A DNA stretch of 64,000 nt from Myxococcota bacterium. GTDB lineage: Bacteria > Myxococcota_A > Polyangia > Polyangiales > Houyiibacteriaceae. Shown piece by piece: positions 54,315 to 63,374 of the stretch. Position 1 is the stretch's first letter, and the number at the start of each line of letters is the position of its first letter. The translations under genes were made by a program, and so were the position numbers. The notes under the pieces are model-generated. The model saw nothing but the letters and a program-made list of their open reading frames with translations. It was not told the origin of the DNA and searched no databases. The DNA lies in assembly GCA_028284955.1 (NCBI GenBank), contig JANQQS010000115.1:33779-97778 (forward strand). The letters are read 5' to 3'.

Positions 54315-55721
54315 GTGAGCGCGCTTTTTTTCCCCGCGCCAACATGCTATGGAAGCGCAGTGCGAGTGTTCGCAGCGTCACATGTGCGTCGGTCTTCGGT
54401 ACATTCATTTCTCGCGGCCGCCCCGTTCTTGCGCTTCGCATTCTCGGCTTCGCTCGCATCCTCTTCGATATTCACAATCACTGCGGTATCCGTCAGCACT
54501 GCATCGTGCGGGGGCACGACGCCGCAGTCCGCGACACCGTGCATGTCGGATCGCGAATGCCGACTGAATCGAATCTGTCATGAAGGGAGATGCCAGTTTC
54601 TGCGCGATGTGAAGCGAGACTTCGCTGAACATCCCGCCCGCGACGCCGGCACGAAATACGAGTCGAATCGCACCCATTCGACACCACAGGCTGGCTCAAA
54701 CGACGCGATGTTTATGGGAGGCTCGGCGCACCATGGCCGCTCCTCTCGACTCGGTCCCCGCACAAAACCGGAGATCGTTTGGATGCATCGGACCGGGGCG
54801 CGGATATTCGCCTCACCGGTGGTCTCCACGGACGACACAATTTACATCGGATCACTGGACCGCAGTTTTTCGGCTCTGGATGCCGCAGGTCAGATCAAGT
54901 GGCGATATACGTCCGCAAAGAAGATCTACGCCACGGCTGCGATCACGCCAGACGGATCGATCCACGTCGGCTCGGACGACGGATTCCTCGTGTCGCTGAG
55001 TGCATCCGGACAAATCAGGTCGCGCCTGTCGCTCGGCGACGAGATCGACGCAGGAATCACCAGCACTCCTGACGGGACGCTGTACGCAGCCGCAAACGGC
55101 GTCTACGCCATCAATGCAAACGGGACGATCCGTTGGCATGTGCCCACTGCAGCCCACGTTCGAAGCAGTCCAACTCTACATCCATCTGGCCTGATCATTG
55201 TCGGAACCTCTGCCGGCAATGTGCTGGCCATCGATTCAAAGGGAAATGAAGCCTGGCGATCAAACGTCGGCGGGAGCATCGACGGGACGTCGTCGGTGGA
55301 TAGTGAAGGAACAATCTTTGTCGGAACCGATCGCGGGCACGTGGTCGCAATCGACGCGCGTGGGCAAATCAAATGGCGATTCGAGACAGGAGGAGATGTC
55401 CGCGCGACCCCCGCAATATCGAACGACGGCAAGGTCATCGTCGGCTCGTATGACCGCGGCCTCTACGCGCTAGACGCAAAAACTGGGGTTCAACAATGGA
55501 AATTTCAAACAGCAGGGCGCATCCGCGCGTCGTCGCGCATTGACCGTGAAGGCCGCATCTATGTCGGGTCGCAAGACGACTTCGTGTACGCGCTATCGCC
55601 CGACGGCCAGTTAATTTGGCGCCTCAACCTCGGCCAAGATGTCGACTCCACTGCGGCATTCGGAAGCCGCCAGACCCTCTACGTCGGCGCAGACGATGGA
55701 GGCGTCTACGCCTTGCGATAG
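54315..55721 (+). CDS. PQQ-like beta-propeller protein with Cys-rich N-terminus
   Basis: A 468-residue protein starting at GTG 54315. A signal region and lipobox-like STASC come first, then a small Cys-rich stretch (CMSDRECRLNRICHEGRCQF). The C-terminal 310 residues are eight about 40-residue PQQ/WD-like repeats with GTI(Y/F)VG-type strands and W-R/K-W contacts (GSLDRSFSALDAAGQIKWRY is one). It likely forms an eight-bladed propeller at the cell surface or periplasm. No PQQ ligand residues can be assigned. Confidence 0.75.
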   Translation: MSALFFPAPTCYGSAVRVFAASHVRRSSVHSFLAAAPFLRFAFSASLASSSIFTITAVSVSTASCGGTTPQSATPCMSDRECRLNRICHEGRCQFLRDVKRDFAEHPARDAGTKYESNRTHSTPQAGSNDAMFMGGSAHHGRSSRLGPRTKPEIVWMHRTGARIFASPVVSTDDTIYIGSLDRSFSALDAAGQIKWRYTSAKKIYATAAITPDGSIHVGSDDGFLVSLSASGQIRSRLSLGDEIDAGITSTPDGTLYAAANGVYAINANGTIRWHVPTAAHVRSSPTLHPSGLIIVGTSAGNVLAIDSKGNEAWRSNVGGSIDGTSSVDSEGTIFVGTDRGHVVAIDARGQIKWRFETGGDVRATPAISNDGKVIVGSYDRGLYALDAKTGVQQWKFQTAGRIRASSRIDREGRIYVGSQDDFVYALSPDGQLIWRLNLGQDVDSTAAFGSRQTLYVGADDGGVYALR

Positions 55722-55747
55722 CGTTTCAACCAACGCTCCCTACACAC

Positions 55748-58162
55748 ATGCCGATCGACAAAGAAAGGGTAATGAACGCACTGCGGAAGCATGCTCCCCG
55801 CGCTCTGCACGCGGCGGAAGTATGCGGCCGATTGGGAGTGTCCTCTCGCGACAAAGACGATGTCTTAGGCGCACTCGAGGAGCTCACCGAACTTGGTCTG
55901 GTGACGCAGATGCCCGGCCAACGCTTTCGAATCAAGCGCTCGAAGGACAAACGTCCTCAAGCTATTCCTGAGCGCTCAATCGCCACAAAAAGAGCACACG
56001 GAACACGACCACGTCGCTCACGAAACGCCACATCAAAAGATACACACGCTGGTCGCGGCCGAGGCCGCATGACGATGACTGTGCGAGGATTCGGTTTTGT
56101 CACGACCGACGAAGGCGGAGCCGACGTGTTCATTCCCCCGGGCGCTGTCGGCGCTTCGATGCATGGAGACTTGGTCGAAGTTGAGTTTCGTCCAAGCGCG
56201 CGGGGTCGCGAAGGAACCGTTCGCCACGTGGTGGAGCGACGCAGCCCTCGAATCACCGGCGTACTACGTCACGTAGGTCGCCAAACCCTGATCGAGCCGG
56301 ACGACCAACGACTTCGAGGCCCGATGCCGATCTCTGGCAGCGTGCCGCGAAAAGCACACACGGGCACCATTTTTGAGTGCGATATCGTGAGCTTTCCTCA
56401 GGATCCAGACGACGTCGCGACAGTTCGAATTGTGAAACCTCTAGGCATCGCCGGGTCCACAGAAGTCGAAGTCGCCAAGGTGAAGATCAGAGAAAGCATC
56501 ATCGAAGAATTTCCCGCGTCCGCAATCCGAGAAGCTGACGAGTGGGGCGACCGAGTTCGTGCGGCAGACAAACGCGCACGCAAAGACCTTCGATCGACAC
56601 CGCTATTGACCATCGATCCCGATGACGCGCGAGACCATGACGACGCACTATGGGCCGAAAAACTCCCGAATGGCGACGTGCGCGCGGTGATCGCCATCGC
56701 AGATGTCTCGTTCTATGTGCGCGAAGGCGGCGCTATCGACCAAGAGGCGCTGTCTCGTGGAAACTCGATCTATCTTCCTGATCGGGCGATTCCTATGTTG
56801 CCGGCGTCGCTATCCTCCAACCTCGCGTCCCTCGTGCCGGGGAAAGATCGACTCTGCATCGCCCTAGAAGTCACGATCGGATCAGCAGGAGCAGTGAAAA
56901 GCAAAACGCTTGTTGAAGGGGTGATGCGCTCAAAGGCCCGCCTGACCTATCGCGACGTCGCAGAAACCCTCAGGCTTCTCGAACCCGGACCACGAAAGTC
57001 GAAAGCGGAACGCTACCGTCCCATCCTGGAAGCGCTGCTCCAGACGGCGCGCATCCTTCGAAAAAAGAGAATTCGCCGAGGCGCTCTCGACTTCGACCTC
57101 CCGGAACCGAAGATTCGTTTTGACGCGGACGGAGAACCTGCCGATGTATTTCGCAGCCGCGCAGAACCGGGAATGAAAGAAGCCTACGGAATCGTCGAAG
57201 AGTTCATGCTTCTCGCCAACGAAATCGTTGCGGAAACCCTCATGCGCAAACGGCTGCCCGGAGTGTTTCGCGCACACGGGCCCCCAGATGAACGAAAACT
57301 CGAACTCTTCGCGGAACTCGCGACGTCTCTCGGCCATCCGATCGACGTGGAGCAAGCGCAAAACCCTCGCTCGCTAGCGAAATTTCTGAATCGAATAGAA
57401 AAATCACCAAAAGCGAACGTGCTTCGCTATCTCTTGCTCCGCGCGATGCAGCAAGCCGCGTACGACACCAACCCCGAAGTTGGCCACTTCGCGCTGGCTG
57501 CGAAAACCTATCTCCATTTCACCTCTCCTATCCGGCGCTACGCCGATTTGGCCGTGCACCGCGTCGTTCGAAAATTGATTCGAAAAGAACCAATCGACGC
57601 AGCATCGCTGAGCCCACGATTGGGATCGATCGCAGCGGAAACGAGCCGGCTCGAGCGGCGTGCGATGGTCGTGGAGCGCGATGTAATGAACGTATACCGG
57701 GCTGTTTTGATGCGGGAACGGATCGGAGAAGAGTTTGAAGCCCGCATCACCGGGATGAACGAACGCGCTCTCTTCGCGACCTTCGACGAACCATTTGTGG
57801 AATCGGTGACCCCCCTCGAGCGCCTGGCAGACCATTTTGTTCTTGACCGGCTGGGTATCAAACTAAGCAGCGAACGAACCGGGCTCAACTTGTCGATGGG
57901 AGACCGCGTCACGGTGTGCGTGGAAGACGTCAATCTACAACGTAGAGAAATCATCGCGCTGCCTACCACAGTGCCCATTGCCGCAACCGAGAACCACAGC
58001 GACGAACAAACTCTTCATCCAACAAACCATCGTTCAACTAAAAAAGTCGCTCGAGAAAAACACCATCCGAAAAAAAACTCTGCGCGGCGGTCAAAATATC
58101 CGAAGTCTCGCCGTCAGAAATCTCGGGACAAGAAGTTCTCTCGTCGCGAATCCCGCCGATGA
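55748..58162 (+). CDS. rnr: RNase R (3'-5' exoribonuclease)
   Basis: From the ATG at 55748 the protein is 804 residues; an upstream extension lies inside the propeller gene and is rejected. An N-terminal HTH (LHAAEVCGRLGVSSRD) and a cold-shock domain precede the RNB core with the catalytic DPDDARDHDDAL and DRAIPMLPASLSSN, then an S1 domain and a Lys/Arg-rich tail. It degrades structured RNA. Its stop overlaps the next start (ATGA). Confidence 0.93.
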   Translation: MPIDKERVMNALRKHAPRALHAAEVCGRLGVSSRDKDDVLGALEELTELGLVTQMPGQRFRIKRSKDKRPQAIPERSIATKRAHGTRPRRSRNATSKDTHAGRGRGRMTMTVRGFGFVTTDEGGADVFIPPGAVGASMHGDLVEVEFRPSARGREGTVRHVVERRSPRITGVLRHVGRQTLIEPDDQRLRGPMPISGSVPRKAHTGTIFECDIVSFPQDPDDVATVRIVKPLGIAGSTEVEVAKVKIRESIIEEFPASAIREADEWGDRVRAADKRARKDLRSTPLLTIDPDDARDHDDALWAEKLPNGDVRAVIAIADVSFYVREGGAIDQEALSRGNSIYLPDRAIPMLPASLSSNLASLVPGKDRLCIALEVTIGSAGAVKSKTLVEGVMRSKARLTYRDVAETLRLLEPGPRKSKAERYRPILEALLQTARILRKKRIRRGALDFDLPEPKIRFDADGEPADVFRSRAEPGMKEAYGIVEEFMLLANEIVAETLMRKRLPGVFRAHGPPDERKLELFAELATSLGHPIDVEQAQNPRSLAKFLNRIEKSPKANVLRYLLLRAMQQAAYDTNPEVGHFALAAKTYLHFTSPIRRYADLAVHRVVRKLIRKEPIDAASLSPRLGSIAAETSRLERRAMVVERDVMNVYRAVLMRERIGEEFEARITGMNERALFATFDEPFVESVTPLERLADHFVLDRLGIKLSSERTGLNLSMGDRVTVCVEDVNLQRREIIALPTTVPIAATENHSDEQTLHPTNHRSTKKVAREKHHPKKNSARRSKYPKSRRQKSRDKKFSRRESRR

Positions 58163-59538
58163 CTCTTCGGCGAGCCATCTCTCCCGAGCGGCAGCGCTCC
58201 CGCGGAGGACGGGTTAGAGTTTCTCGTTCTGTACCCGAGATCATTCTCGAAAAGCGTTCAGGAAACGCTCTCTCTACGAACGAAATCAACAGCGTGATTC
58301 GCGGCTTCGTAGAAGGACATGTTCCCGACTACCAGATGAGCGCCCTCGCGATGGCGATCTACTTTCAGGGGTTGAACCTCCGGGAAACGACCGACTTGAC
58401 TGAAGCCATGCGGGATAGCGGCGCCGTGATTCGCCTCGACCGCAAACGCGCGCGCAATATCGACAAACATTCCACGGGAGGTGTCGGCGACAAGGTCAGC
58501 TTGTGTCTTGCACCATTGGTCGCAGCATGTGGAGTCACAGTACCCATGATCAGCGGCCGAGGTTTGGGCCACACCGGAGGCACGCTCGACAAACTGCAGT
58601 CCATCCCTGGTTTTTGCGTCGACCTATCGGAGCAAGAGTTCAAAACACAAGCAAAGACACTCGGGTGCGTTCTTGCTGGCGCGACCCAAAGCATCGCCCC
58701 TGCCGATCGACGGCTGTACGCGCTTCGCGACGTGACGGGCACCGTCGAATCAATTCCGCTGATTACCGCCAGCATTCTGTCAAAGAAGCTCGCCGCAGGA
58801 ATCGACGGTCTGGTCTTGGACGTAAAGGTAGGCGCAGGCGCGTTCATGAAGGACCAAACCGAAGCCCGCGCGCTCGCCCGCAGTATCGTTTCGGTCGGAG
58901 CCCGTTGCGGCCTGCGGGTTCGAGCCATCCTCAGTCAAATGGACGCTCCCCTAGGTTGCGCGGTTGGCAACGCGCTCGAAGTTCGCGAAGCGCTGGATAT
59001 CCTCCGAGGAGGTGGCCCTGAAGACCTAAAGGAAGTCACGCTCGCGCTGGGTATAGAAATGCTTTTGCTTGGCGGAATAAAGAAGAGCTCTCGAGCGGCC
59101 CGCGTACTACTCCAGCACGCGATCGATTCAGGGGCCGCGATGGAGAAGATGCGGCAAGTCATCGAGGCACAGGGAGGGGATTCCCGCGCGGCATTCAACG
59201 ATTCGCTGCCGGAAGCTCGCTACCGGACGCGCATCCTTGCACGCAACGGTGGCTATGTCAGAACCATCAATGCTGAGTCGATCGGACGCGCCGCCACCGC
59301 GCTGGGTGCCGGTCGCACCAAGGTCGATGACGCAATCGACCCTGCGGTCGGAATTGTGATCGAAAAAAAACCCGGCTCCGCCGTACGCGAGGGCGAATCG
59401 CTCGCGACCGTGCACATGAACCGACGCCGGCTTCCCTCAGCCGAACGGCGGCGTATCGAAGCGGCGTTCATCCTGGGCAAAACGCGTCCCCCGCGGGCCC
59501 CGGTCATCCTCGAAAAAATCACTGCAGGCCGCTCATGA
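58159..59538 (+). CDS. deoA: Thymidine/pyrimidine-nucleoside phosphorylase
   Basis: A 459-residue enzyme. The signature IDKHSTGGVGDKVSLCLAP is exact, the phosphate/nucleoside region MISGRGLGHTGGTLDKLQ is intact, and the C-terminal beta domain ends in SAVREGESLATVHMN. It splits thymidine or uridine with phosphate. The first ~24 residues are a basic extension beyond the usual start. It is coupled to RNase R by ATGA and convergent, overlapping by 20 bases, with the metallopeptidase gene. Confidence 0.92.
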   Translation: MTLRRAISPERQRSRGGRVRVSRSVPEIILEKRSGNALSTNEINSVIRGFVEGHVPDYQMSALAMAIYFQGLNLRETTDLTEAMRDSGAVIRLDRKRARNIDKHSTGGVGDKVSLCLAPLVAACGVTVPMISGRGLGHTGGTLDKLQSIPGFCVDLSEQEFKTQAKTLGCVLAGATQSIAPADRRLYALRDVTGTVESIPLITASILSKKLAAGIDGLVLDVKVGAGAFMKDQTEARALARSIVSVGARCGLRVRAILSQMDAPLGCAVGNALEVREALDILRGGGPEDLKEVTLALGIEMLLLGGIKKSSRAARVLLQHAIDSGAAMEKMRQVIEAQGGDSRAAFNDSLPEARYRTRILARNGGYVRTINAESIGRAATALGAGRTKVDDAIDPAVGIVIEKKPGSAVREGESLATVHMNRRRLPSAERRRIEAAFILGKTRPPRAPVILEKITAGRS

Positions 59539-61030
59539 TGGCGTCTCGCACGTGGGCCAACTCGGCATCGTCGTCAAACTCAAGCTCTCCATCTCGGTTT
59601 CGGACCAAGCCCAGCCGTCGAAATAGAGGGTCTGGGTCAGGAAAGTCGCGGCCTCGAGCCTGTTGCTCATAGAGACGCTCGAACCCACGGGGCCCCGCGA
59701 TCTGCTCAAAGCTCGACAGCAACTCGGTTCCTTTCCAAACAACCGGTCGCGACTGAAAGGTTTTGCGATTCTCCTGGATGACGCGGTCGAGCGAGCTTGA
59801 TGCTCGATGCGTGCGGAGTCGGACATCGAGCTCGAGGGCAAAAAACGTTCCCTCCCAATACACGCGTCGGTACGCTCCCGTACGATGCATGTCGCGCGCC
59901 TCTTGCCTAAGCGTTCGGCCAGTTGCCACGCGCCGCCCGCGCGTAAACCCGCGGTCCAAGTTTCGCCAGGCTTGGAGAGGCGACTGGAGATCCGCGCGGG
60001 CCCGCAAGACTTCCTGGTAGTACGTCGCAATTCCTTCACTGATCCAAGCGTCTTGGCGCCTCAAATGAGGTGTCGCCAAATGGACAAATTCGTGAATCGC
60101 GGTCCAGTCGCCGACCAATTCCTCCGTCTTGGCGTTGCCGTGCACCAACAACATCACCGATGCACCACCACCCCGGCGGACCAACCCAAACGCCACCGGA
60201 CGAAACCCTTCTCCGATCGGCACAATAGCTACGAGCAATCGTGAAACAGGAAACTCTCCATAGATCCCCGAAACGGCGCGAGCAGCTTCCGAAATCCAAC
60301 GCTTCACGCCTTCTCGGCCGGCCTCGACGTGACCATCGAGTATCGCGAGTTGCGCAACGCTGGTGGGCGACGAGTGTGTCGTCGCCGCTGACGGATCGCT
60401 TGGCGACGTTTTTTCATTCGACGATTCCTCGTCAGAAAGGGAAATCGTCTCGAGGCGGAACGCTCCGATGACAACCGTGGCTTGTTCTCGAAACGCAGAC
60501 CCGTCCAGAATAAAGCGTCCACGTTGTCCTGGCCACGCGGTAGCCACCCGATAATCCGACGGAAGTTTGAATCGGATGGTCGCCGGCTCATCGACAGGGG
60601 CGGGATCGGGCCGCCATAGCCACAGCGTCTGCGCAATCAGCAGTGCGCGGTTTTGCCGAAGCGCGAATCGTGATCCGCGCGACGCACGCATGAGATCGAT
60701 GACATAGCGAACGCAGCCTCCTGCACTCACGCCGTTGAGTGAAATTTTTCCCTCCGACGGAAGGCGTTCTCCTTCTGGACCATAGGCCTCGAGAAGAAAA
60801 CGTTTCGCGTCGGATACTATGGGCACCAAAGCTTCCGGCGCCTCACCATCAAAGCATACTTTGGCGCGAAGTATGCTGAGCTCCGGATTGACCGCGACCG
60901 AATAGTGAGCCGCTCCAGCACTCGCACGAGAGAATTCCGCGCGAGGACCTCGGGGATCGCTTGCGCAACCGCTCCACAAACCGAGCAGCAAAAACGGTAT
61001 GATTCGACCCACAAAAACACCTTGACTCAT
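59519..61030 (-). CDS. Predicted lipoprotein zinc metallopeptidase
   Basis: A 503-residue protein with a signal peptide and lipobox-like Cys22 (LLLGLWSGC). A large N-terminal domain of unknown fold is followed by a gluzincin-type active site: HEFVH (313-317) and the downstream Glu of WISEGIATYYQEV (E332). These suit a zinc peptidase of the M1/M61 kind. It is divergent from the RiPP-like operon (about 330 bases between) and convergent with deoA. Substrate unknown. Confidence 0.65.
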   Translation of the reverse strand: MSQGVFVGRIIPFLLLGLWSGCASDPRGPRAEFSRASAGAAHYSVAVNPELSILRAKVCFDGEAPEALVPIVSDAKRFLLEAYGPEGERLPSEGKISLNGVSAGGCVRYVIDLMRASRGSRFALRQNRALLIAQTLWLWRPDPAPVDEPATIRFKLPSDYRVATAWPGQRGRFILDGSAFREQATVVIGAFRLETISLSDEESSNEKTSPSDPSAATTHSSPTSVAQLAILDGHVEAGREGVKRWISEAARAVSGIYGEFPVSRLLVAIVPIGEGFRPVAFGLVRRGGGASVMLLVHGNAKTEELVGDWTAIHEFVHLATPHLRRQDAWISEGIATYYQEVLRARADLQSPLQAWRNLDRGFTRGRRVATGRTLRQEARDMHRTGAYRRVYWEGTFFALELDVRLRTHRASSSLDRVIQENRKTFQSRPVVWKGTELLSSFEQIAGPRGFERLYEQQARGRDFPDPDPLFRRLGLVRNRDGELEFDDDAELAHVRDAIMSGLQ

Positions 61031-61363
61031 TCACTGGCCGGCGTCCACGAACGTCGCAAAACGTAAACAATTGTAGCGAGCGACGAATTTCTTGAAGTTG
61101 GTCCGACTTCAAGTGAAACTTCTTGTCTGCTGCGGCATAGGTCCAAGGCGTGGGCCGAACCTTAACCCATCGGCCAATGATGCGGAGGCCAAACGAAATA
61201 TCTCGGGTACCCCTTGCGGACCCGAGCGAGCTTCGATAGTTTTCGCGACGAAATACACACTTAGTTTTGGGGCCCCGCGCCCCAGAAACGCATCGTTCGG
61301 TTCGCGCATGCCTCCGACGATGCAGCGACCGAATAACAAAACCCGTTCGGAGGTATAGAAGCG
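61031..61363. promoter_or_regulatory. Divergent intergenic region with several hairpins
   Basis: No gene is seen in these 333 bases. On the plus strand there are four inverted repeats: CTTGAAGT/ACTTCAAG (61091-61113, loop seven bases), CTCGGGT/ACCCGAG (61202-61226), TGGGGC/GCCCCA (61268-61284), and the SD-pairing element described next. It must hold the promoters of both the metallopeptidase and the small-peptide gene. A specific regulator cannot be named. Confidence 0.5.
61311..61353 (+). promoter_or_regulatory. Potential Shine-Dalgarno-sequestering hairpin
   Basis: CCTCCGA (61311-61317) can pair with TCGGAGG (61347-61353), which contains the Shine-Dalgarno of the peptide gene (GGAGG, ten bases before its ATG). 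The 29-base loop has weak internal pairing. This could make translation conditional. Confidence 0.45.
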
Positions 61364-61624
61364 ATGAATACAGCACTCAAGCACACCCTTGTCGCGATGG
61401 CGACGGCAGCTCTTGGTTTTGCCGGCGGCTGCAACAAGTCTGAGTCGCCAGAGGCCACCGAGGCCTCGACCGGCGGCGAAGAAGCCACCGAGGCTTCCTG
61501 CGGTGGCGAAGGATCCTGCGGCGGCTCTCATGAGGGCACCGAAGGAGGAATGGAAGAAGGCGCAGAAGCTAGTGGTGAAGAGGGAGCCTCCGAGGCTTCC
61601 TGTGGTGAAGGATCCTGCGGCTGA
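61364..61624 (+). CDS. Cys-rich RiPP precursor-like peptide (EGSCG/EASCG repeats)
   Basis: An 86-residue peptide. Residues 1-22 are a Sec-type signal with a possible lipobox (LGFAGGC, Cys23). The mature part is Glu/Gly/Ser/Ala-rich, with a repeated unit EASCGGEGSCGG (43-54) and EASCGEGSCG (77-86, the exact C-terminus), giving Cys46, 52, 80 and 85. This resembles the signal-bearing precursors of MNIO systems, such as HvfA with its EGKCG repeats, with Ser in place of Lys. The enzyme and partner genes follow directly. I propose a copper- or metal-binding modified peptide; that is inference from family knowledge. Confidence 0.75.
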   Translation: MNTALKHTLVAMATAALGFAGGCNKSESPEATEASTGGEEATEASCGGEGSCGGSHEGTEGGMEEGAEASGEEGASEASCGEGSCG

Positions 61625-61661
61625 GTCCGCAGCTTCACACGAGCTACTGACTGCAAAGGGG

Positions 61662-61683
61662 CCGCGGCGTGCAAGCGCCGCGG
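61662..61683 (+). terminator. GC-rich hairpin between precursor and enzyme genes
   Basis: CCGCGGCG (61662-61669) and CGCCGCGG (61676-61683) form a perfect eight-base stem with loop TGCAAG, followed by TTCCTT. It lies 38 bases past the peptide stop. It could be a leaky terminator or processing barrier that gives more precursor than enzyme. Confidence 0.55.
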
Positions 61684-61712
61684 TTCCTTGCGTTTTGGGA
61701 AAGGCGCAGCCC

Positions 61713-62603
61713 TTGAGTACTGACGGTCGAAAAGACGTGCCCGCAGGAATCGGGCTCGGACTCCGCTATGATCTCGCGCGGGAGCTGATTGACCGCGCGC
61801 CATCCGAAATCGCGTGGGTTGAACTACATCCGGAAAACTACCTTCGGCGCGGAGGCGCGTACCGGGCGATTCTCGACGAAGCGCGAGAGCGTTGGCCGAT
61901 CGTCACCCACGGGTTGACTCTCTGCCTCGGCAACGAATCTGAGCCGTCTGGTGCGTCTCTCGCCGAGACCAAGAACTTTCTGCAGTCGGTGGGAACACGG
62001 TGGCACAGCGAACACCTGTGCTTCGGTGGAGACGACCAGAGTCTCGTGCACGATTTGCTCCCTCTGCCCTTTACTGAGGAAGCACTCTCCATCGTCGTGA
62101 CGCGATTCAACCGCATGCGCGACGCCATCGACTGCGAGTTTGCATTCGAGAACGTGAGCTACTACGCGCCTCAATCAGATGACGGGCTCGACGAAGCGCG
62201 GTTTTGCGCAGAAATCCTGGAACGAACCGATGGGAAAATCCTGCTCGACGTAAACAATGTGTTCGTCAACAGCAAGAATTTTTCGTTCGATCCTCGCGCG
62301 TATATCGATTTGATCCCCACCGAGCGCATTGTGCAGCTCCACGTGGCCGGCCATTTCATTCGACCCGATGGAGTGCGAATCGACACCCACGGAGAGCAAA
62401 TATGTCGCGACGTGTTCGAACTGCTCGAATACACGCTCGAAAGGACCGGGCCGATACCTACGCTGCTTGAGCGCGACAACAACATTCCCCCACTCGACGA
62501 GTTGCTGCGAGAAGTTCAAGCTCTACAGACGATCTACGAGCGCGCGACAAAGCGCCCTCGAGAACCCAAAGAACCCTCGACCCACAGCACGCGCCTTGCC
62601 TGA
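61713..62603 (+). CDS. DUF692 / MNIO-family oxidase (HvfB/BufB-like)
   Basis: From TTG 61713 the enzyme is 296 residues (GTG 61737 is the alternative start); a longer open frame only shadows the peptide gene. Family landmarks are VELHPENYL, H66 in THGLTLCLG, SEHL (99-102), E146 in FENVSYY, D179/N181 in LLDVNNVFV, H210/H214 in QLHVAGH, D224/H226 in DTHG, and E253. MNIO enzymes use two or three irons and O2 to oxidise Cys or Asp in peptides, giving oxazolone/thioamide or thiooxazole groups. It follows the peptide gene and overlaps its partner gene. Confidence 0.9.
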   Translation: MSTDGRKDVPAGIGLGLRYDLARELIDRAPSEIAWVELHPENYLRRGGAYRAILDEARERWPIVTHGLTLCLGNESEPSGASLAETKNFLQSVGTRWHSEHLCFGGDDQSLVHDLLPLPFTEEALSIVVTRFNRMRDAIDCEFAFENVSYYAPQSDDGLDEARFCAEILERTDGKILLDVNNVFVNSKNFSFDPRAYIDLIPTERIVQLHVAGHFIRPDGVRIDTHGEQICRDVFELLEYTLERTGPIPTLLERDNNIPPLDELLREVQALQTIYERATKRPREPKEPSTHSTRLA

Positions 62604-63363
62604 ACTCCCCTCAGCACCCGAGCCAACCTCACTGCTCGAGCGGCAGCGTGCCGCCACGCGAATTTGTTTCGGCTCGCAAGTCGAAGAAAGCGATCTGCGT
62701 TTGATGGGCGGCCCCCCAGAGCGATGGCTGATCTATCGCAAGATGGTGCGCAGTCGATTGCTTAAGGTCATTCATGCCGCGCTACCCAGAACGCGACGAT
62801 CGGCAGGTGACGCCTGGATCGAGCAGCGGTTTGACGAATGGTTGCGCACGAGTCCCCCGAAAACGCGTTTCTTTCGAGAGATCCCGGTTGTATTTCACCA
62901 CGATGTCGGCGACCAGTGGTCGTCCTCAGACATCCGACCGTGGATTCAAGATCTCGCGCTGTTCGAGGTAACCTGCTGGAGCGTCAAATACCTAGAACAC
63001 CACGATGGAGAGCCGAAGGAGTTTTCCTTTGATCGCCCACCAATCGTCAACCCAGCACTGCGCGTGCTCCACGTTACGTATCCCGTCCACAAGAAATCGT
63101 TGCCCGAATCGCGCTACCAACCCGGCTCCCATCATCTGTGTGTGTATCGCGACCGTAGCTCGCACGAAGCAATCACCTGGACACTCAACCCCATGGCCAA
63201 AGCACTCCTCGAATCCTGGATCCCCGGAGACCGAAGCGTCACTGAATGCGTTCAGCAAGTCTCACGCGAACGCGACACAGGAATCGACCAGACTTTCTTA
63301 GAAAAGCTATCGGAAATGCTCGCAGACTTCCTGCAACGCGGAATCATCCTCGGCAGCCGCTAG
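62596..63363 (+). CDS. DUF2063 / HvfC-BufC-like partner protein
   Basis: From TTG 62596 the protein is 255 residues and overlaps the MNIO gene by eight bases. An N-terminal DUF2063-like region (YRKMVRSRLLKVIHAALPRTRR, WIEQRFDEWLRTSPPKTRFFREIP) is followed by a beta-rich second domain (HHLCVYRDRSSHEAITWTL). Such proteins guide the precursor to the MNIO enzyme in the HvfBC and BufBC pairs. The coupling and order fit that role. The stop is followed by the twin-hairpin repeats. Confidence 0.8.
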   Translation: MPELPSAPEPTSLLERQRAATRICFGSQVEESDLRLMGGPPERWLIYRKMVRSRLLKVIHAALPRTRRSAGDAWIEQRFDEWLRTSPPKTRFFREIPVVFHHDVGDQWSSSDIRPWIQDLALFEVTCWSVKYLEHHDGEPKEFSFDRPPIVNPALRVLHVTYPVHKKSLPESRYQPGSHHLCVYRDRSSHEAITWTLNPMAKALLESWIPGDRSVTECVQQVSRERDTGIDQTFLEKLSEMLADFLQRGIILGSR

Positions 63364-63374
63364 CTGTGTTTTTA

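Noticed and set aside
55616..55747. N-terminal extension of RNase R
   Set aside because: It overlaps the propeller gene and is Arg/Pro-rich noise; the ATG at 55748 begins the conserved HTH.
61389..62603. A 404-residue version of the DUF692 enzyme
   Set aside because: The first ~108 residues read through the peptide gene in another frame as Arg/Pro noise; family similarity begins after 61713.
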